A stretch of 26,908 bases of DNA from JBAZFF01 sp043815465 (GCA_043815465.1 JBDRIW010000023.1:1-26908), one strand, 5' to 3'. Positions 7,092-16,529 are shown, counted from the stretch's first letter. Numbers and translations: made by a program. Notes: generated by a model not told the origin, from the letters alone.

Positions 7092-8534
7092 ATGGCTTTT
7101 TCTAAAATATTTTTTTATTTTTGCCTCTCTTTTATGGGAGGTATTTTTTTAAGTTCTTTTTTGAGAATCGACCAGGTTCTATTATTATCTATCAGTTTAG
7201 TTTCTTTTTCGTTGATATTTGTTTTATGGAAGTATAAAAAGATTGTTCTCTTGGGATTTTGCTTATTGTTTCTCTTATTGGGGGTAGTAAGGCATCAAGC
7301 GTTCAAAGATAAAGTTTTAGATTTATCTTTAGAGGAAGAAATTTCTTTTGTTGGCGTTGTGGTTTCAGAACCAGACGTTAGAGAAAATAATATTAAACTT
7401 ACTTTAGGAAAAATAGATAACGTAGAAGAAAAGATATTAATAACAATTCCCAAATATCCTGAATATAAATATGGAGATAAATTAAAGGTAGATGGATTAT
7501 TAACTATCCCTATTTTATTTGAAGATTTCAATTATCCTGATTATTTAGCTAAAGATGGTATTTATTATTTATCTTACAATCCAAAAGTTAAATTACTAGA
7601 AAGAGACAAGGGAAATTTTATTCTTTCTAACATTTTTAAAATTAAAAATAAGTTTAGGGAAGTTATTTCAGAAAATCTTTCGATAAGTAGAGCTTCTATA
7701 TTGGGAGCTGTTATTTTGGGGGATAAAAGACAACTTACAGAAGAACTAAAAAGTAAATTGAATCTAGCTGGGGTTAGGCATTTAACTGCGATATCTGGGA
7801 TGCATGTCGCTATTTTAACTTCTATATTGATGAGTTTTCTAATTGGCCTTGGATTGTGGCGTAAACAGGCATTTTGGATTACTTTAGCAATTATCTCTTT
7901 ATTTATTATTTTGACTGGCTTACAGACTTCTGCGATTAGAGCAGGTATTATGGGAGGATTTTTCCTTTTGGCCAAATACTTAGGTAGACAAGGCTTTTCT
8001 ATTAGAACTGTTTTATTTGCAGCTGTTATAATGTTATTTTTAAATCCTTTATTATTAGTTTCTGACGTAGGCTTTCAATTATCTTTTTTAGCGGTAATAG
8101 GAATAATATTATTTACTCCAATTTTAGATCATTATCTCCGAAAGATTCCCAATATATTTCAAATAAGGAATGTGATATCCATGACATTGGGTGCTCAAGT
8201 TTTTACTCTCCCTATATTAATTTTTAATTTTGGTCAGGTTTCTATTGTCTCTCCTTTTGCTAATATATTAATAGTTCCCTTACTACCCCTTATTATGATT
8301 TGTGGATTTATTTTTGTTTTATTCGGTATTTTATTGAGTCCTTTAGCTTTTATCCTCTCTATCCCTGTTTGGGTTTTTTTATCTTATTTAATTTTAGTGG
8401 TTAATTGGTTGTCTAGTTTTTCTTTTGCTGCTATTTTTTTAGACATTTTTTGGGCTTGGTTTGCTGCATATTATTTGTTAGTTATTATTTTTATTTGGTG
8501 GTTGAAGAAAAGACTTAAAAATTATTCCTTTTAA
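7092..8534 (+). CDS. comEC: ComEC/Rec2 family DNA-uptake channel, short form
   Basis: Polytopic membrane protein thought to pass single-stranded DNA into the cytoplasm during transformation. The 480-aa product starts with 2-3 membrane helices and a soluble OB-like DUF4131 region (about 80-170). The Competence domain follows, with VRHLTAISGMHVAILTSI at about 228-245, LTGLQTSAIRAGIMGG, and SDVGFQLSFLAVIGI. The C-terminal metallo-beta-lactamase-like domain of long ComEC proteins is absent; the protein ends with a helix and KKRLKNYSF. With the pilus genes at 18102-20931 it suggests natural competence, which in CPR would supply nucleic acids. Confidence 0.92.
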   Translation: MAFSKIFFYFCLSFMGGIFLSSFLRIDQVLLLSISLVSFSLIFVLWKYKKIVLLGFCLLFLLLGVVRHQAFKDKVLDLSLEEEISFVGVVVSEPDVRENNIKLTLGKIDNVEEKILITIPKYPEYKYGDKLKVDGLLTIPILFEDFNYPDYLAKDGIYYLSYNPKVKLLERDKGNFILSNIFKIKNKFREVISENLSISRASILGAVILGDKRQLTEELKSKLNLAGVRHLTAISGMHVAILTSILMSFLIGLGLWRKQAFWITLAIISLFIILTGLQTSAIRAGIMGGFFLLAKYLGRQGFSIRTVLFAAVIMLFLNPLLLVSDVGFQLSFLAVIGIILFTPILDHYLRKIPNIFQIRNVISMTLGAQVFTLPILIFNFGQVSIVSPFANILIVPLLPLIMICGFIFVLFGILLSPLAFILSIPVWVFLSYLILVVNWLSSFSFAAIFLDIFWAWFAAYYLLVIIFIWWLKKRLKNYSF

Positions 8535-8543
8535 TGTTAAAAT
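8535..8543 (+). promoter_or_regulatory. Possible extended -10 element before the GT-B-like gene
   Basis: TGT followed by TAAAAT, nine bases upstream of the ATG at 8553. No convincing -35 box and no SD is seen. It could start a leaderless transcript within the operon. Confidence 0.3.
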
Positions 8544-8552
8544 TTATTTAAT

Positions 8553-9827
8553 ATGAAAGACTTTTTATTAGTTTCAGTAAACATGGGATACGGGCATCAA
8601 AGGACAATATTTCCTTTGAAGAATTTTGCTTATAAAAAAAAGATTATCAATATTAATGATTATCCTGAAATTCCTGAAAAAGATAAAAAGATTTGGTCTA
8701 CTACTAGAAATGGATATGAATTAGTTTCAAGATTTAAAAGGGTTCCTTTGTTGGGAGCTTTAGTTTTTTATCTTTTTGACCAATTTCAAAAAATACTAGA
8801 ATTTTATCCTAAAAGAGATCTATCTACTCCTACTTTTCAATTAAAACAAAACATTTCTTTAATTAAAAAAGGTTGGGGTAGGGATTTAATAAATAAGTTA
8901 GAAGAAAAACCACTACCATTTGTTACTAGTTTTTTTACTCCAGCTTTTATGGCAGAGTATTTTAAATATTCAAAAGATATTTACTGTATAATTTGTGATG
9001 CTGATATTGCTAGAACTTGGGCACCTATAAATCCTAAGAAAAGTAAAATAAAATACTTAGCTCCTAATGAAAGAGTAGTGGAAAGATTAAAGCTTTATGG
9101 AGTTAACCCTAAAAATATATTTCTGACTGGATACCCTCTTCCTTTAGAGAATATTGGAGATAGTAAAATGGCAGTATTGAAAGCAGATTTAAAGAATAGA
9201 TTAGTAAATCTAGCTTCTAGCAAAAAACATGCCGATTATTATAAACCTTTAATTAAAAGTTATTTAGGTAATCTTCCTAAAAAAGCTAATCATCCACTTA
9301 CTATAATGTTTGCCGTTGGTGGAGCAGGAGCTCAAGCTGAAATAGGATACAAGGCTTTAAAAAGTTTACGTAAAAAAATAAAAAAAGGAGAAGTTAGATT
9401 TATTTTAGTAGCGGGAACAAAGAAATTAGTAAAAGAATATTTTGAAGATAAAATAGTAAAATTGAAATTATTAAGAGAAAAGAATGTTGAAATATTATTC
9501 GATGATACTTTCGAAAAATATTTTAATAAATTTAACAAAACTTTAAGAAAAACAGATATTCTTTGGACTAAACCATCTGAACTTTCTTTCTATTCTGCAT
9601 TGGGAATACCAATTATTTTAGCTCCCTGCATAGGATCTCAAGAGAAATTTAATAGTGATTGGCTCTTGAAATCTGGATTTGCTATTCCTCAGAGAAATCC
9701 TGAATATACAGAACAATGGTTGTTCGATTGGTTAGAAAAAGGATATCTTGCTGAAGCAGCTCTCCAGGGATTTATTGAAGGAAAACAACTAGGAACATTA
9801 AATATTAAAAAAATAATTAATAAATGA
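8553..9827 (+). CDS. GT-B fold glycosyltransferase-like protein (GT28/MGDG-synthase style)
   Basis: 424 aa, no signal peptide. The start VSVNMGYGHQRTIFPL resembles the Gly-rich GxGH acceptor loop of MurG/MGDG-synthase type enzymes. NIFLTGYPLPLE near 186-198 resembles the VTGxPV segment of the same group, and TIMFAVGGAGAQAEIGYKAL begins the second Rossmann half. LWTKPSELSFYSALGIPIILAP fits the donor-nucleotide site, with a Glu in the usual place. Substrate is unknown; a lipid or glycan acceptor at the membrane face is inferred. It overlaps the following transporter gene by 4 nt, which suggests a joint role in envelope glycans. The exact GT family is uncertain. Confidence 0.6.
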   Translation: MKDFLLVSVNMGYGHQRTIFPLKNFAYKKKIININDYPEIPEKDKKIWSTTRNGYELVSRFKRVPLLGALVFYLFDQFQKILEFYPKRDLSTPTFQLKQNISLIKKGWGRDLINKLEEKPLPFVTSFFTPAFMAEYFKYSKDIYCIICDADIARTWAPINPKKSKIKYLAPNERVVERLKLYGVNPKNIFLTGYPLPLENIGDSKMAVLKADLKNRLVNLASSKKHADYYKPLIKSYLGNLPKKANHPLTIMFAVGGAGAQAEIGYKALKSLRKKIKKGEVRFILVAGTKKLVKEYFEDKIVKLKLLREKNVEILFDDTFEKYFNKFNKTLRKTDILWTKPSELSFYSALGIPIILAPCIGSQEKFNSDWLLKSGFAIPQRNPEYTEQWLFDWLEKGYLAEAALQGFIEGKQLGTLNIKKIINK

Positions 9828-10735
9828 GCTGGGTATTAATTATAATTTTAGCTTATTTTATTTTAGCCATAGTATTTTTGGTTGATAAATATCTTCTAAT
9901 TTCTTCTATTACTAATCCAAAAGTATATGCTTTTTATGTTGGATCATTGGGATCTGTAGTATTATTAGCCATTCCTTTTGTGGATTTTTATGTTCCTGAA
10001 TTTCCACAATTAATTTTAGCTCTTATCTCTGGAGCTATTTTTATTTATGCATTATTTTGGCTTTATAAAACATTAAGGCTATTCGAAGTTTCCAGAGTAG
10101 TTCCTGCTATTGGAGGACTAACCCCTATTTTTACTTTTATTTTTATTTATATAATATCTTTTGGCAAAGAGGTTCTTTCTGTTTTTGAAATAATAGCATT
10201 TATTTTTTTAATTTTAGGAAGTATTCTTATTAGTTTAAAAAAAGATAAATTTATTACTTTTAATAGTTTTAAATATTCTGTTGTTTCTGCTTTTTTCCTT
10301 TCTTTATCTTTCATTTTACTTAAATTTGTCTATATAACTCAACCTTTTTGGAATGGGTTTATATGGAAAACTTTAGGAGGGGTAATAATGGCAATAATAT
10401 TTTATTTAATATTTTCAGAAGTTAGAGAAAATGCTTTTAAAGAAAAAACTAAAAGTTCTGGAAAAGCAACAATTATTTTTCTTTTAAATCAGGCTGGTGG
10501 AGCCATGGCAGCTATTTTACAAAATTGGGCAATCTTTTTAGTCCCTTTGGCTTCTATCCCTATTATCAATGCTCTTGGCGGGACTCAATATGTATTTTTA
10601 TTTTTATTTGCCATTATTCTTTCTTTAAAATTTCCTCAAATATTAAAAGAAGAGATTTCAAAAGAATCTATCTTTGGAAAAATTATAGCTATATTATTAA
10701 TAGGAATAGGATTATTCTTTCTCTATCTTAAATAA
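9824..10735 (+). CDS. DMT superfamily (EamA-like) transporter
   Basis: 303-residue integral membrane protein with about ten hydrophobic helices arranged as two repeats of five: residues 1-140 and roughly 150-303, separated by a charged KKDKFI loop. The EamA/drug-metabolite type is inferred from size, repeat and segments such as RVVPAIGGLTPIFTFIF and LASIPIINALGGTQYVF. It could export a metabolite or flip a lipid-linked sugar, given that glycosyltransferases lie on both sides. ATGA overlap with the previous gene, and the next gene starts immediately after its stop. Substrate is unknown. Confidence 0.7.
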   Translation: MSWVLIIILAYFILAIVFLVDKYLLISSITNPKVYAFYVGSLGSVVLLAIPFVDFYVPEFPQLILALISGAIFIYALFWLYKTLRLFEVSRVVPAIGGLTPIFTFIFIYIISFGKEVLSVFEIIAFIFLILGSILISLKKDKFITFNSFKYSVVSAFFLSLSFILLKFVYITQPFWNGFIWKTLGGVIMAIIFYLIFSEVRENAFKEKTKSSGKATIIFLLNQAGGAMAAILQNWAIFLVPLASIPIINALGGTQYVFLFLFAIILSLKFPQILKEEISKESIFGKIIAILLIGIGLFFLYLK

Positions 10736-11725
10736 ATGAAGAAAATAAAGTTAATGTTTTTAATAATTCTCATAATTTTGTTAATCATTATCGGTTATTT
10801 TTTTGTTGGTTCAGCTCCAGAGAGAAAAGATATTACTTGGGGAGTTAATTTTTCTCAAAAACATGCTCAGAATTTAGGGTTAGACTGGAAAGAAACTTAT
10901 TTAGCCTTGATTGATGATTTGGGAGTGCAAGAAATAAAAATAGCCAGTTATTGGGATTTATTAGAAAAAGAAGAGGGAAAATATGATTTTGAAGATTTAG
11001 ATTGGCAATTAAATACTGCTAAAGACAATGGAGTTAATGTATTTTTAGTAATAGGAAGAAAAAGTCCTCGTTGGCCAGAATGTCATATTCCTGAATGGGC
11101 AAAAGGATTAGACAAATTAGAACAACAAGAAAAGATACTCAATTTTTTAGAAACAGTAGTCTTGCGTTATACTGATTCAGATATGATCTCAATGTGGCAG
11201 GTAGAAAATGAGCCATTCTTTCCTTTTGGTGAATGTTCTTGGGTAGATGATGAATTTTTAGCCGAAGAGATATCTCTTGTTAGATCTTTGGATAGTAAAA
11301 ATAGACCTATCTTAATTTCAGATAGTGGAGAAGGGTCTTTCTGGTTTTCTGCTGCTTCTCATTCGGATATAGTTGGGACTACAATGTATAGAAAGGTTTG
11401 GATGTCACAGTTTAGTAGATATCTAACATATCCATTGCCTCCTGTCTTTTATTGGAGAAAAGCTAATTTAATAGAAAAGTTTTTTGATAAAGAAGTTATT
11501 TGTGTAGAATTACAAGTAGAACCTTGGGGACCAGAACTCTTATATAGTAGCCCTATGGAAGAACAGGAAAAAACAATGAATCTTCAAATATTTAAAGATA
11601 ATATTGAATATGCTAAGAAAACTGGGTTGAGATCTTTTTATCTATGGGGAGGAGAGTGGTGGTATTGGATGAAAGAGGTTAAAGGCCAAGCAGAAATATG
11701 GGAAGAAGCTAAAAAAATATTTTAA
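10736..11725 (+). CDS. Membrane-anchored clan GH-A glycosidase-like protein
   Basis: 329 aa. Residues 5-24 are a hydrophobic anchor with no clear cleavage site, so the enzyme probably faces outward on the membrane. The rest looks like a TIM barrel. ITWGVNFSQ is strand 1, and VQEIKIASYWDLLEKEEGKYDFEDLDW matches the strand-2 region of GH5/GH39/GH42-type enzymes. MWQVENEPFF has the acid/base Glu159 after Asn, and VICVELQVEPWGP has the nucleophile candidate Glu258 (or Glu262). FYLWGGEWWYW fits the end of strand 8. Expected activity is a retaining glycoside hydrolase, with unknown sugar. It lies between a transporter and a GT2 gene. Confidence 0.75.
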   Translation: MKKIKLMFLIILIILLIIIGYFFVGSAPERKDITWGVNFSQKHAQNLGLDWKETYLALIDDLGVQEIKIASYWDLLEKEEGKYDFEDLDWQLNTAKDNGVNVFLVIGRKSPRWPECHIPEWAKGLDKLEQQEKILNFLETVVLRYTDSDMISMWQVENEPFFPFGECSWVDDEFLAEEISLVRSLDSKNRPILISDSGEGSFWFSAASHSDIVGTTMYRKVWMSQFSRYLTYPLPPVFYWRKANLIEKFFDKEVICVELQVEPWGPELLYSSPMEEQEKTMNLQIFKDNIEYAKKTGLRSFYLWGGEWWYWMKEVKGQAEIWEEAKKIF

Positions 11726-11726
11726 T

Positions 11727-12437
11727 ATGATATCAATTATTATCCCAACATATAATGAAGAAAAATATCTTCCTGCATTATTAGAATCTATAGAAAATCA
11801 GGAGTTTAAGGATTTAGAAATAATTGTTTCTGATAATAAATCAACAGATAAAACAGTAATAATTGCCGAGAAATACGGGTGCAAAATAACTTCAGGAGGA
11901 TTACCAGCTAAAGGAAGAAATCAGGGGGCTAAAATTGCCAAAGGAGAAATTTTCCTTTTTTTAGATGCAGATGTAGTTTTGCCAATAGAATTTATTAAAA
12001 AATCAATTTTAGAATTTAATAGAAGAAATTTAGATGTAGCCTCTTATAAGATAGTTCCCAAAAAGGGAAATAAAATAGCTAAAGGAGGATTAGATATTTT
12101 ATATAATTGGCCTGCTTTCCTTTCTCAAGGATTTTTACCTTATGGAGCCATGGGAATTATAGTTAAGAAGAAAATATTTGATAAAATAGGTGGGTTTAAC
12201 GAAAAGATAAAAATAGCAGAAGATCATTATTTTGTCAGACAGGTTGCTGAGGTTGGAAAATTTGGGATAATATCTTCTACTAAAATATTTATTTCCTTAA
12301 GAAGATTTAAAACAGACGGATATGCGAAAACTTTGTCTAAATATTTATTAGCTTCTATCTATATGCTTTCTGGTAAACCAGTTAAACGCGGAATTAAATA
12401 TGATTTTGGGCACTATTCAAATAAGAAAAAAAATTGA
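11727..12437 (+). CDS. GT2 family glycosyltransferase
   Basis: 236-aa GT-A enzyme with ISIIIPTYNEEKYLPALLES at the N-terminus, IVSDNKSTDKT for the nucleotide, FLFLDADVVLP with the metal-binding DxD, and the acceptor region GGFNEKIKIAEDHYFVRQV with the ED pair. There is no membrane segment apart from a weakly hydrophobic C-terminal part. It transfers a sugar from a nucleotide donor, and the acceptor is unknown. It is the last gene of the surface-glycan group, and its stop codon TGA forms part of the extended -10 of the next promoter. Confidence 0.9.
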   Translation: MISIIIPTYNEEKYLPALLESIENQEFKDLEIIVSDNKSTDKTVIIAEKYGCKITSGGLPAKGRNQGAKIAKGEIFLFLDADVVLPIEFIKKSILEFNRRNLDVASYKIVPKKGNKIAKGGLDILYNWPAFLSQGFLPYGAMGIIVKKKIFDKIGGFNEKIKIAEDHYFVRQVAEVGKFGIISSTKIFISLRRFKTDGYAKTLSKYLLASIYMLSGKPVKRGIKYDFGHYSNKKKN

Positions 12438-12443
12438 TATAAT
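12435..12443 (+). promoter_or_regulatory. Extended -10 promoter for htrA
   Basis: TGA (12435-12437, also the stop codon of the GT2 gene) directly precedes TATAAT (12438-12443), and the ATG of htrA follows after 8 nt. No good -35 box and no SD is seen. The mRNA would be leaderless or nearly so. Confidence 0.45.
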
Positions 12444-12451
12444 TATAATAT

Positions 12452-13753
12452 ATGAATCTTTACGATCTTCCTGAGATCAAAAAACCCAAATTTAAAGTTA
12501 TAAAGAACAAAGTTTTTTGGTTTATTATTTCTTCTATTCTTTTATCAACTTTGTTCGGATTTTTAGCCGGAATGGTTTCTGGGAGTTTTTTTTATTTTGA
12601 AATAAAAGAATATTTAGAAAAAATAGATATTAATATACCTGATTTCGAAGTTTCCGAAACAGAATACATACCTCCGACTAGCCACGAAGATTTATTAATA
12701 AAAGCAGTAGAAAATGTAGATCCTGCAGTAGTAAGTATAGTTATTACTAAAGACGTTCCTATTTATGAACAGTATTATTACGATCCTTTTGAGGGATTTG
12801 GAGGCATCGGGAGTGATTTTTTAATTCCTCAATATAGACAAAATGGAACAGAGAAAAAGGAGGTAGGTGGAGGAACAGGTTTTATTGTTTCTAAAGATGG
12901 AATGATTCTTACTAATAAGCATGTAGCCCTAGATAAAGAAGCTGAATATACTGTATTTACTAATGATGGAAAAACTTATCCTGCTAAAGTTTTAGCAAGG
13001 GATCCTCTTCAAGATATAGCTGTTTTAAAAATAGACCAAGATAAAATAGTAACAGACGGAGGAGAATTAATTTTAAATGATTTTCCAGTTGTTAAATTAG
13101 GAGATTCAAGTGGAATTAAAATTGGTCAAACCGTTGTGGCTATTGGTAATGCTTTGGGGGAATTTAGGAATACTATTTCTGTTGGAGTTATTTCTGGTTT
13201 AGGAAGAACTATATCAGCTTCTAGTGGAGAATTTACAGAAACCTTAGAAAATGTAATTCAAACAGACGCTGCGATAAATAAAGGTAACTCAGGTGGTCCT
13301 CTTTTAAATCTTAGAGGAGAGGTAATAGGTATTAATACTGCCATGGTCCAGGATGCTCAAAGTATTGGTTTCGCTATCCCCATTAACGACGTTAAAAAGG
13401 GAATAGAACAAGCAAGAACTTTAGGGAAAATAGTTTATCCTTTCTTGGGAGTTAGATATTTGTTAATAACAGAAAGTATCCAAAAAGAAAGAGGGTTATC
13501 AGTAGATTATGGAGTTTTGTTAATTAGAGGATTAAATGGAGAACCAGCTGTGTCAGTTAATTCAGCTGCCGATAAGGCTGGTCTAAAAAGGGGAGACATA
13601 ATATTAGAACTTAATGGAGAAAAGATTACATACGATAATTCTTTAATAAAAATTCTTGAAAAATATAATCCTGGAGATACAGTAAATTTAAAAGTTTTAA
13701 GAAATCAAGAAGAAATATATCCTTCAGTTATATTGGGAGAGAGAGGAGAGTAA
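12452..13753 (+). CDS. htrA: HtrA/DegP-like serine protease with PDZ domain
   Basis: Membrane-anchored envelope protease and chaperone, 433 aa. The cytoplasmic start is followed by a helix at about 22-48. The trypsin-like domain (about 80-330) has TNKHV with His157, DIAVLKI with Asp188 and NKGNSGGPL with Ser280, so the triad is complete. A single PDZ domain fills about 340-430 (GVLLIRGLNG, AGLKRGDIILELNGEKI). It should degrade or hold misfolded exported proteins. It is followed by clpB and an inactive relative (16530-17261). An insertion rich in Tyr, Gly and Phe (about 104-125) precedes the catalytic core. Confidence 0.95.
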   Translation: MNLYDLPEIKKPKFKVIKNKVFWFIISSILLSTLFGFLAGMVSGSFFYFEIKEYLEKIDINIPDFEVSETEYIPPTSHEDLLIKAVENVDPAVVSIVITKDVPIYEQYYYDPFEGFGGIGSDFLIPQYRQNGTEKKEVGGGTGFIVSKDGMILTNKHVALDKEAEYTVFTNDGKTYPAKVLARDPLQDIAVLKIDQDKIVTDGGELILNDFPVVKLGDSSGIKIGQTVVAIGNALGEFRNTISVGVISGLGRTISASSGEFTETLENVIQTDAAINKGNSGGPLLNLRGEVIGINTAMVQDAQSIGFAIPINDVKKGIEQARTLGKIVYPFLGVRYLLITESIQKERGLSVDYGVLLIRGLNGEPAVSVNSAADKAGLKRGDIILELNGEKITYDNSLIKILEKYNPGDTVNLKVLRNQEEIYPSVILGERGE

Positions 13754-13796
13754 GATTGATTTATATCAGATTTTAAGCTAAACTCAAATTATAGAT

Positions 13797-13817
13797 GATG
13801 AAAATGAAGTTTTCATC
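13797..13817 (+). other. Hairpin between htrA and clpB
   Basis: GATGAAAA (13797-13804) and TTTTCATC (13810-13817) form a perfect 8-bp stem with loop TGAAG, followed by TTTAATTTTAAT. It may be a weak terminator for htrA or an operator or leader element for clpB. It does not match the CIRCE heat-shock operator. Confidence 0.45.
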
Positions 13818-13847
13818 TTTAATTTTAATGATTTTAAAACAAATTCA

Positions 13848-16526
13848 ATGAACGGTAATTTTACTCATAAAGCACAAGAAGCTATTTTGGCTTCTCAGAA
13901 TATAGCCCAAGAAAGGGGGCAACAGCAGGTTGATGCTCTTCATCTTTTATATTCTTTGATCTCTCAAGATGGAAGTGTAGTTTTGAATTTACTTCAAAGA
14001 CTAGGAACAGACATCGAAGGATTAAAAAAGAGAACAAGTACTGCTATAGATAAAATTCCTATGGTTTCTGCTCCTCAATCTTTTGGACAATTATATCTTA
14101 CTCAGGATATGGCCAAGGTTCTTGAAAAAGCAAAACAGGAATCAATTAAGATGGGAGATGAATATATTTCTGTTGAACATTTATTTTTGTCCTTATTAGA
14201 TACAGGGACTAAAGCTAAGGATATTTTAGACAAAGTTAATTTCTTGCAACCAGGAGGAGCTGTTTCTTCTTTAGAACTTGGGAAATTAGATTATGATACT
14301 ATTCTAAAGAATTTGGCTCAAATTAGAGGAGGACAAAAAATTACAGATCCTGAACCTGAATCTAAATATCAAGTTATAGAAAAATATGCTAGAAACCTTA
14401 CTCATTTAGCTAGGCAGGGGAAATTAGATCCAGTTATTGGGAGAGAGAATGAAATAAAAAGACTCATGCAAGTTCTTTCTAGAAGGACTAAAAATAACCC
14501 TGTTTTAATAGGAGAATCCGGAGTTGGCAAAACAGCTATTGCTGAAGGATTGGCTCAGAAAATAATGTCAGGCCATGTGCCAGAATCTTTAAAAGATAAA
14601 GAAATTATTTCTTTGGATTTAGGATCTTTAATAGCTGGGACTAAGTATAGAGGAGAGTTTGAAGATAGAATAAGAGCTTTGTTAAAAGAGTTAGATAGAG
14701 CTCAGGGGAGATATTTGTTGTTTATAGATGAATTACACACTTTGGTAGGGGCAGGGGCCGCAGAAGGGGCTATAGACGCTTCTAACCTATTAAAACCTGC
14801 TCTACAAAGAGGAGAGGTGAGGGCTATTGGAGCTACTACCTTGAAAGAGTATCAAAAATATATAGAAAAAGATCCAGCCTTAGAAAGAAGATTTCAACCA
14901 ATATTAGTTCTAGAACCATCTGTAGAAGATACAGTTTCAATATTAAGAGGGTTAAAAGAGAAGTATGAACTTCATCATGGAGTTAAGATAAAAGATGAAG
15001 CTTTAGTAGAGGCAGCTGAATTAGCTTCTAGATATATTACAGATAGATTTTTACCTGACAAAGCAGTGGACTTAATGGATGAGTCTATGAGTTCCTTAAG
15101 ATTGGAAATAGAATCAGAACCAACTGATTTAGAGGAATTTAAAAAAGAAATTCAAAAATTAGAAATAGAGAAGGAAGCTTTAAAATCTGATAAAATTAGA
15201 CAAAAGGTTTTATCTAGACAATTAGCAGATTTAAAAGAAAAAGCTTCTGAGATAGAAGCCAAGTGGCAATCCGAAAAAGAAACTATTGCTAAAATAAGGA
15301 ATCTTAAAGAAAAAATAGAGAAAGCTAGGTTTGAAGTAGAATCAGCCCAGAATAGTGGTGAACTTCAAAAAGTTGCAGAATTAAAATATGGAGAAGTTCC
15401 AACTCTTTTAAAAGAATTAAATTCAGCAGAAAGAAAGCTAGTTCGTTTTCAAAAGAATAGGCCAATTCTTAAAGAGGAAGTTTCTAAAGAAGAGGTGGCT
15501 AATGTCGTTTCTAGATGGACCGGTATTCCTGTTACTAGACTTTTAGAGGAGGAGGCAAAGAAATTAGAAAACATGGAAGATGTTCTAGCCAAAAGGATTA
15601 TTGGTCAAAAAGAAGCAATAACTGCTATTTCAAATGCTATCCGTAGGGCTAGGGCTGGAATATCTGAAGAAAATAGACCATTAGGTTCTTTTATGTTTTT
15701 GGGTCCTACTGGAGTTGGAAAAACAGAGACAGCAAAAACTTTAGCAGAATTTTTATTTAACGATGAAAATTCTTTAGTTAGATTAGATATGTCAGAATAC
15801 ATGGAAAAACATACTATTTCTAAGATAATAGGTTCTCCTCCTGGATATGATGGATATGAAGAAGGACGCCAATTAACTTATAAAATAAGAAGAAGACCTT
15901 ATAGTGTAATTCTTTTGGATGAAATAGAAAAAGCTCATCCAGATGTTTTTAATATTTTTTTACAGATTCTTGAAGACGGAAGATTAACAGATGCCAAAGG
16001 GAGAGTAGCTTCTTTTAAAAATGTTATTTTGATCATGACTTCTAATCTTGGTTCAGAGTACATAGCTAAGATGGGTTCCCTTGGGTTTATGGGGAGTGAA
16101 GAAGGAGAAAAAGATAACTTGAAAGATAAAGTTATGGAAAGCTTGAGAAATCAATTTAGTCCTGAATTTTTAAACAGGGTAGATGAAATTATTATATTTG
16201 ATTACCTCAATAAGATTGAAATAAGAAAAATAGTTGATTTAGAATTAAAAAAGGTTGAAGGAAGACTTATCGGGAAAGGTATTAATGTTTCTATCTCAGA
16301 TGAAGTTAAGGAGTATTTAGTAGATAGAGGATTTGATCCCAACCTAGGAGCTAGACCATTAAAGAGAGTTATTCAGAAAATGGTTTTGGATCCTTTGGCT
16401 GTTCAAATTGTGACTGGTAAAGTCTCAGAAGGAGCAAATGTTTTAGTTAGTATTGTTGAAGAAAAGATATTTTTCAATAATCAAAAATTTCCTTTTAGAA
16501 GAAAAAAAGAAAAATTATTGGTTTAA
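13848..16526 (+). CDS. clpB: ATP-dependent disaggregase ClpB
   Basis: Hexameric AAA+ unfoldase that, with DnaK, pulls proteins out of aggregates. 892 aa: double Clp_N domain (1-150), NBD1 with Walker A GESGVGKT (222-229) and Walker B LLFIDELHTLVGAG, a long coiled-coil middle domain (about 405-535, rich in Lys/Glu), NBD2 with GPTGVGKT (619-626) and VILLDEIEKAHPDVF, and the D2-small domain with NRVDEIIIF and GARPLKRVIQ. The long middle domain separates it from ClpC and ClpA. No ClpP-binding loop is evident. A basic tail FPFRRKKEKLLV follows the D2 domain. The pseudo-HtrA gene starts 3 nt later. Confidence 0.95.
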   Translation: MNGNFTHKAQEAILASQNIAQERGQQQVDALHLLYSLISQDGSVVLNLLQRLGTDIEGLKKRTSTAIDKIPMVSAPQSFGQLYLTQDMAKVLEKAKQESIKMGDEYISVEHLFLSLLDTGTKAKDILDKVNFLQPGGAVSSLELGKLDYDTILKNLAQIRGGQKITDPEPESKYQVIEKYARNLTHLARQGKLDPVIGRENEIKRLMQVLSRRTKNNPVLIGESGVGKTAIAEGLAQKIMSGHVPESLKDKEIISLDLGSLIAGTKYRGEFEDRIRALLKELDRAQGRYLLFIDELHTLVGAGAAEGAIDASNLLKPALQRGEVRAIGATTLKEYQKYIEKDPALERRFQPILVLEPSVEDTVSILRGLKEKYELHHGVKIKDEALVEAAELASRYITDRFLPDKAVDLMDESMSSLRLEIESEPTDLEEFKKEIQKLEIEKEALKSDKIRQKVLSRQLADLKEKASEIEAKWQSEKETIAKIRNLKEKIEKARFEVESAQNSGELQKVAELKYGEVPTLLKELNSAERKLVRFQKNRPILKEEVSKEEVANVVSRWTGIPVTRLLEEEAKKLENMEDVLAKRIIGQKEAITAISNAIRRARAGISEENRPLGSFMFLGPTGVGKTETAKTLAEFLFNDENSLVRLDMSEYMEKHTISKIIGSPPGYDGYEEGRQLTYKIRRRPYSVILLDEIEKAHPDVFNIFLQILEDGRLTDAKGRVASFKNVILIMTSNLGSEYIAKMGSLGFMGSEEGEKDNLKDKVMESLRNQFSPEFLNRVDEIIIFDYLNKIEIRKIVDLELKKVEGRLIGKGINVSISDEVKEYLVDRGFDPNLGARPLKRVIQKMVLDPLAVQIVTGKVSEGANVLVSIVEEKIFFNNQKFPFRRKKEKLLV

Positions 16527-16529
16527 TCT

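Noticed and set aside
13797..13817. CIRCE heat-shock operator before clpB
   Set aside because: CIRCE is TTAGCACTC-N9-GAGTGCTAA; the arms here are different and AT-rich.
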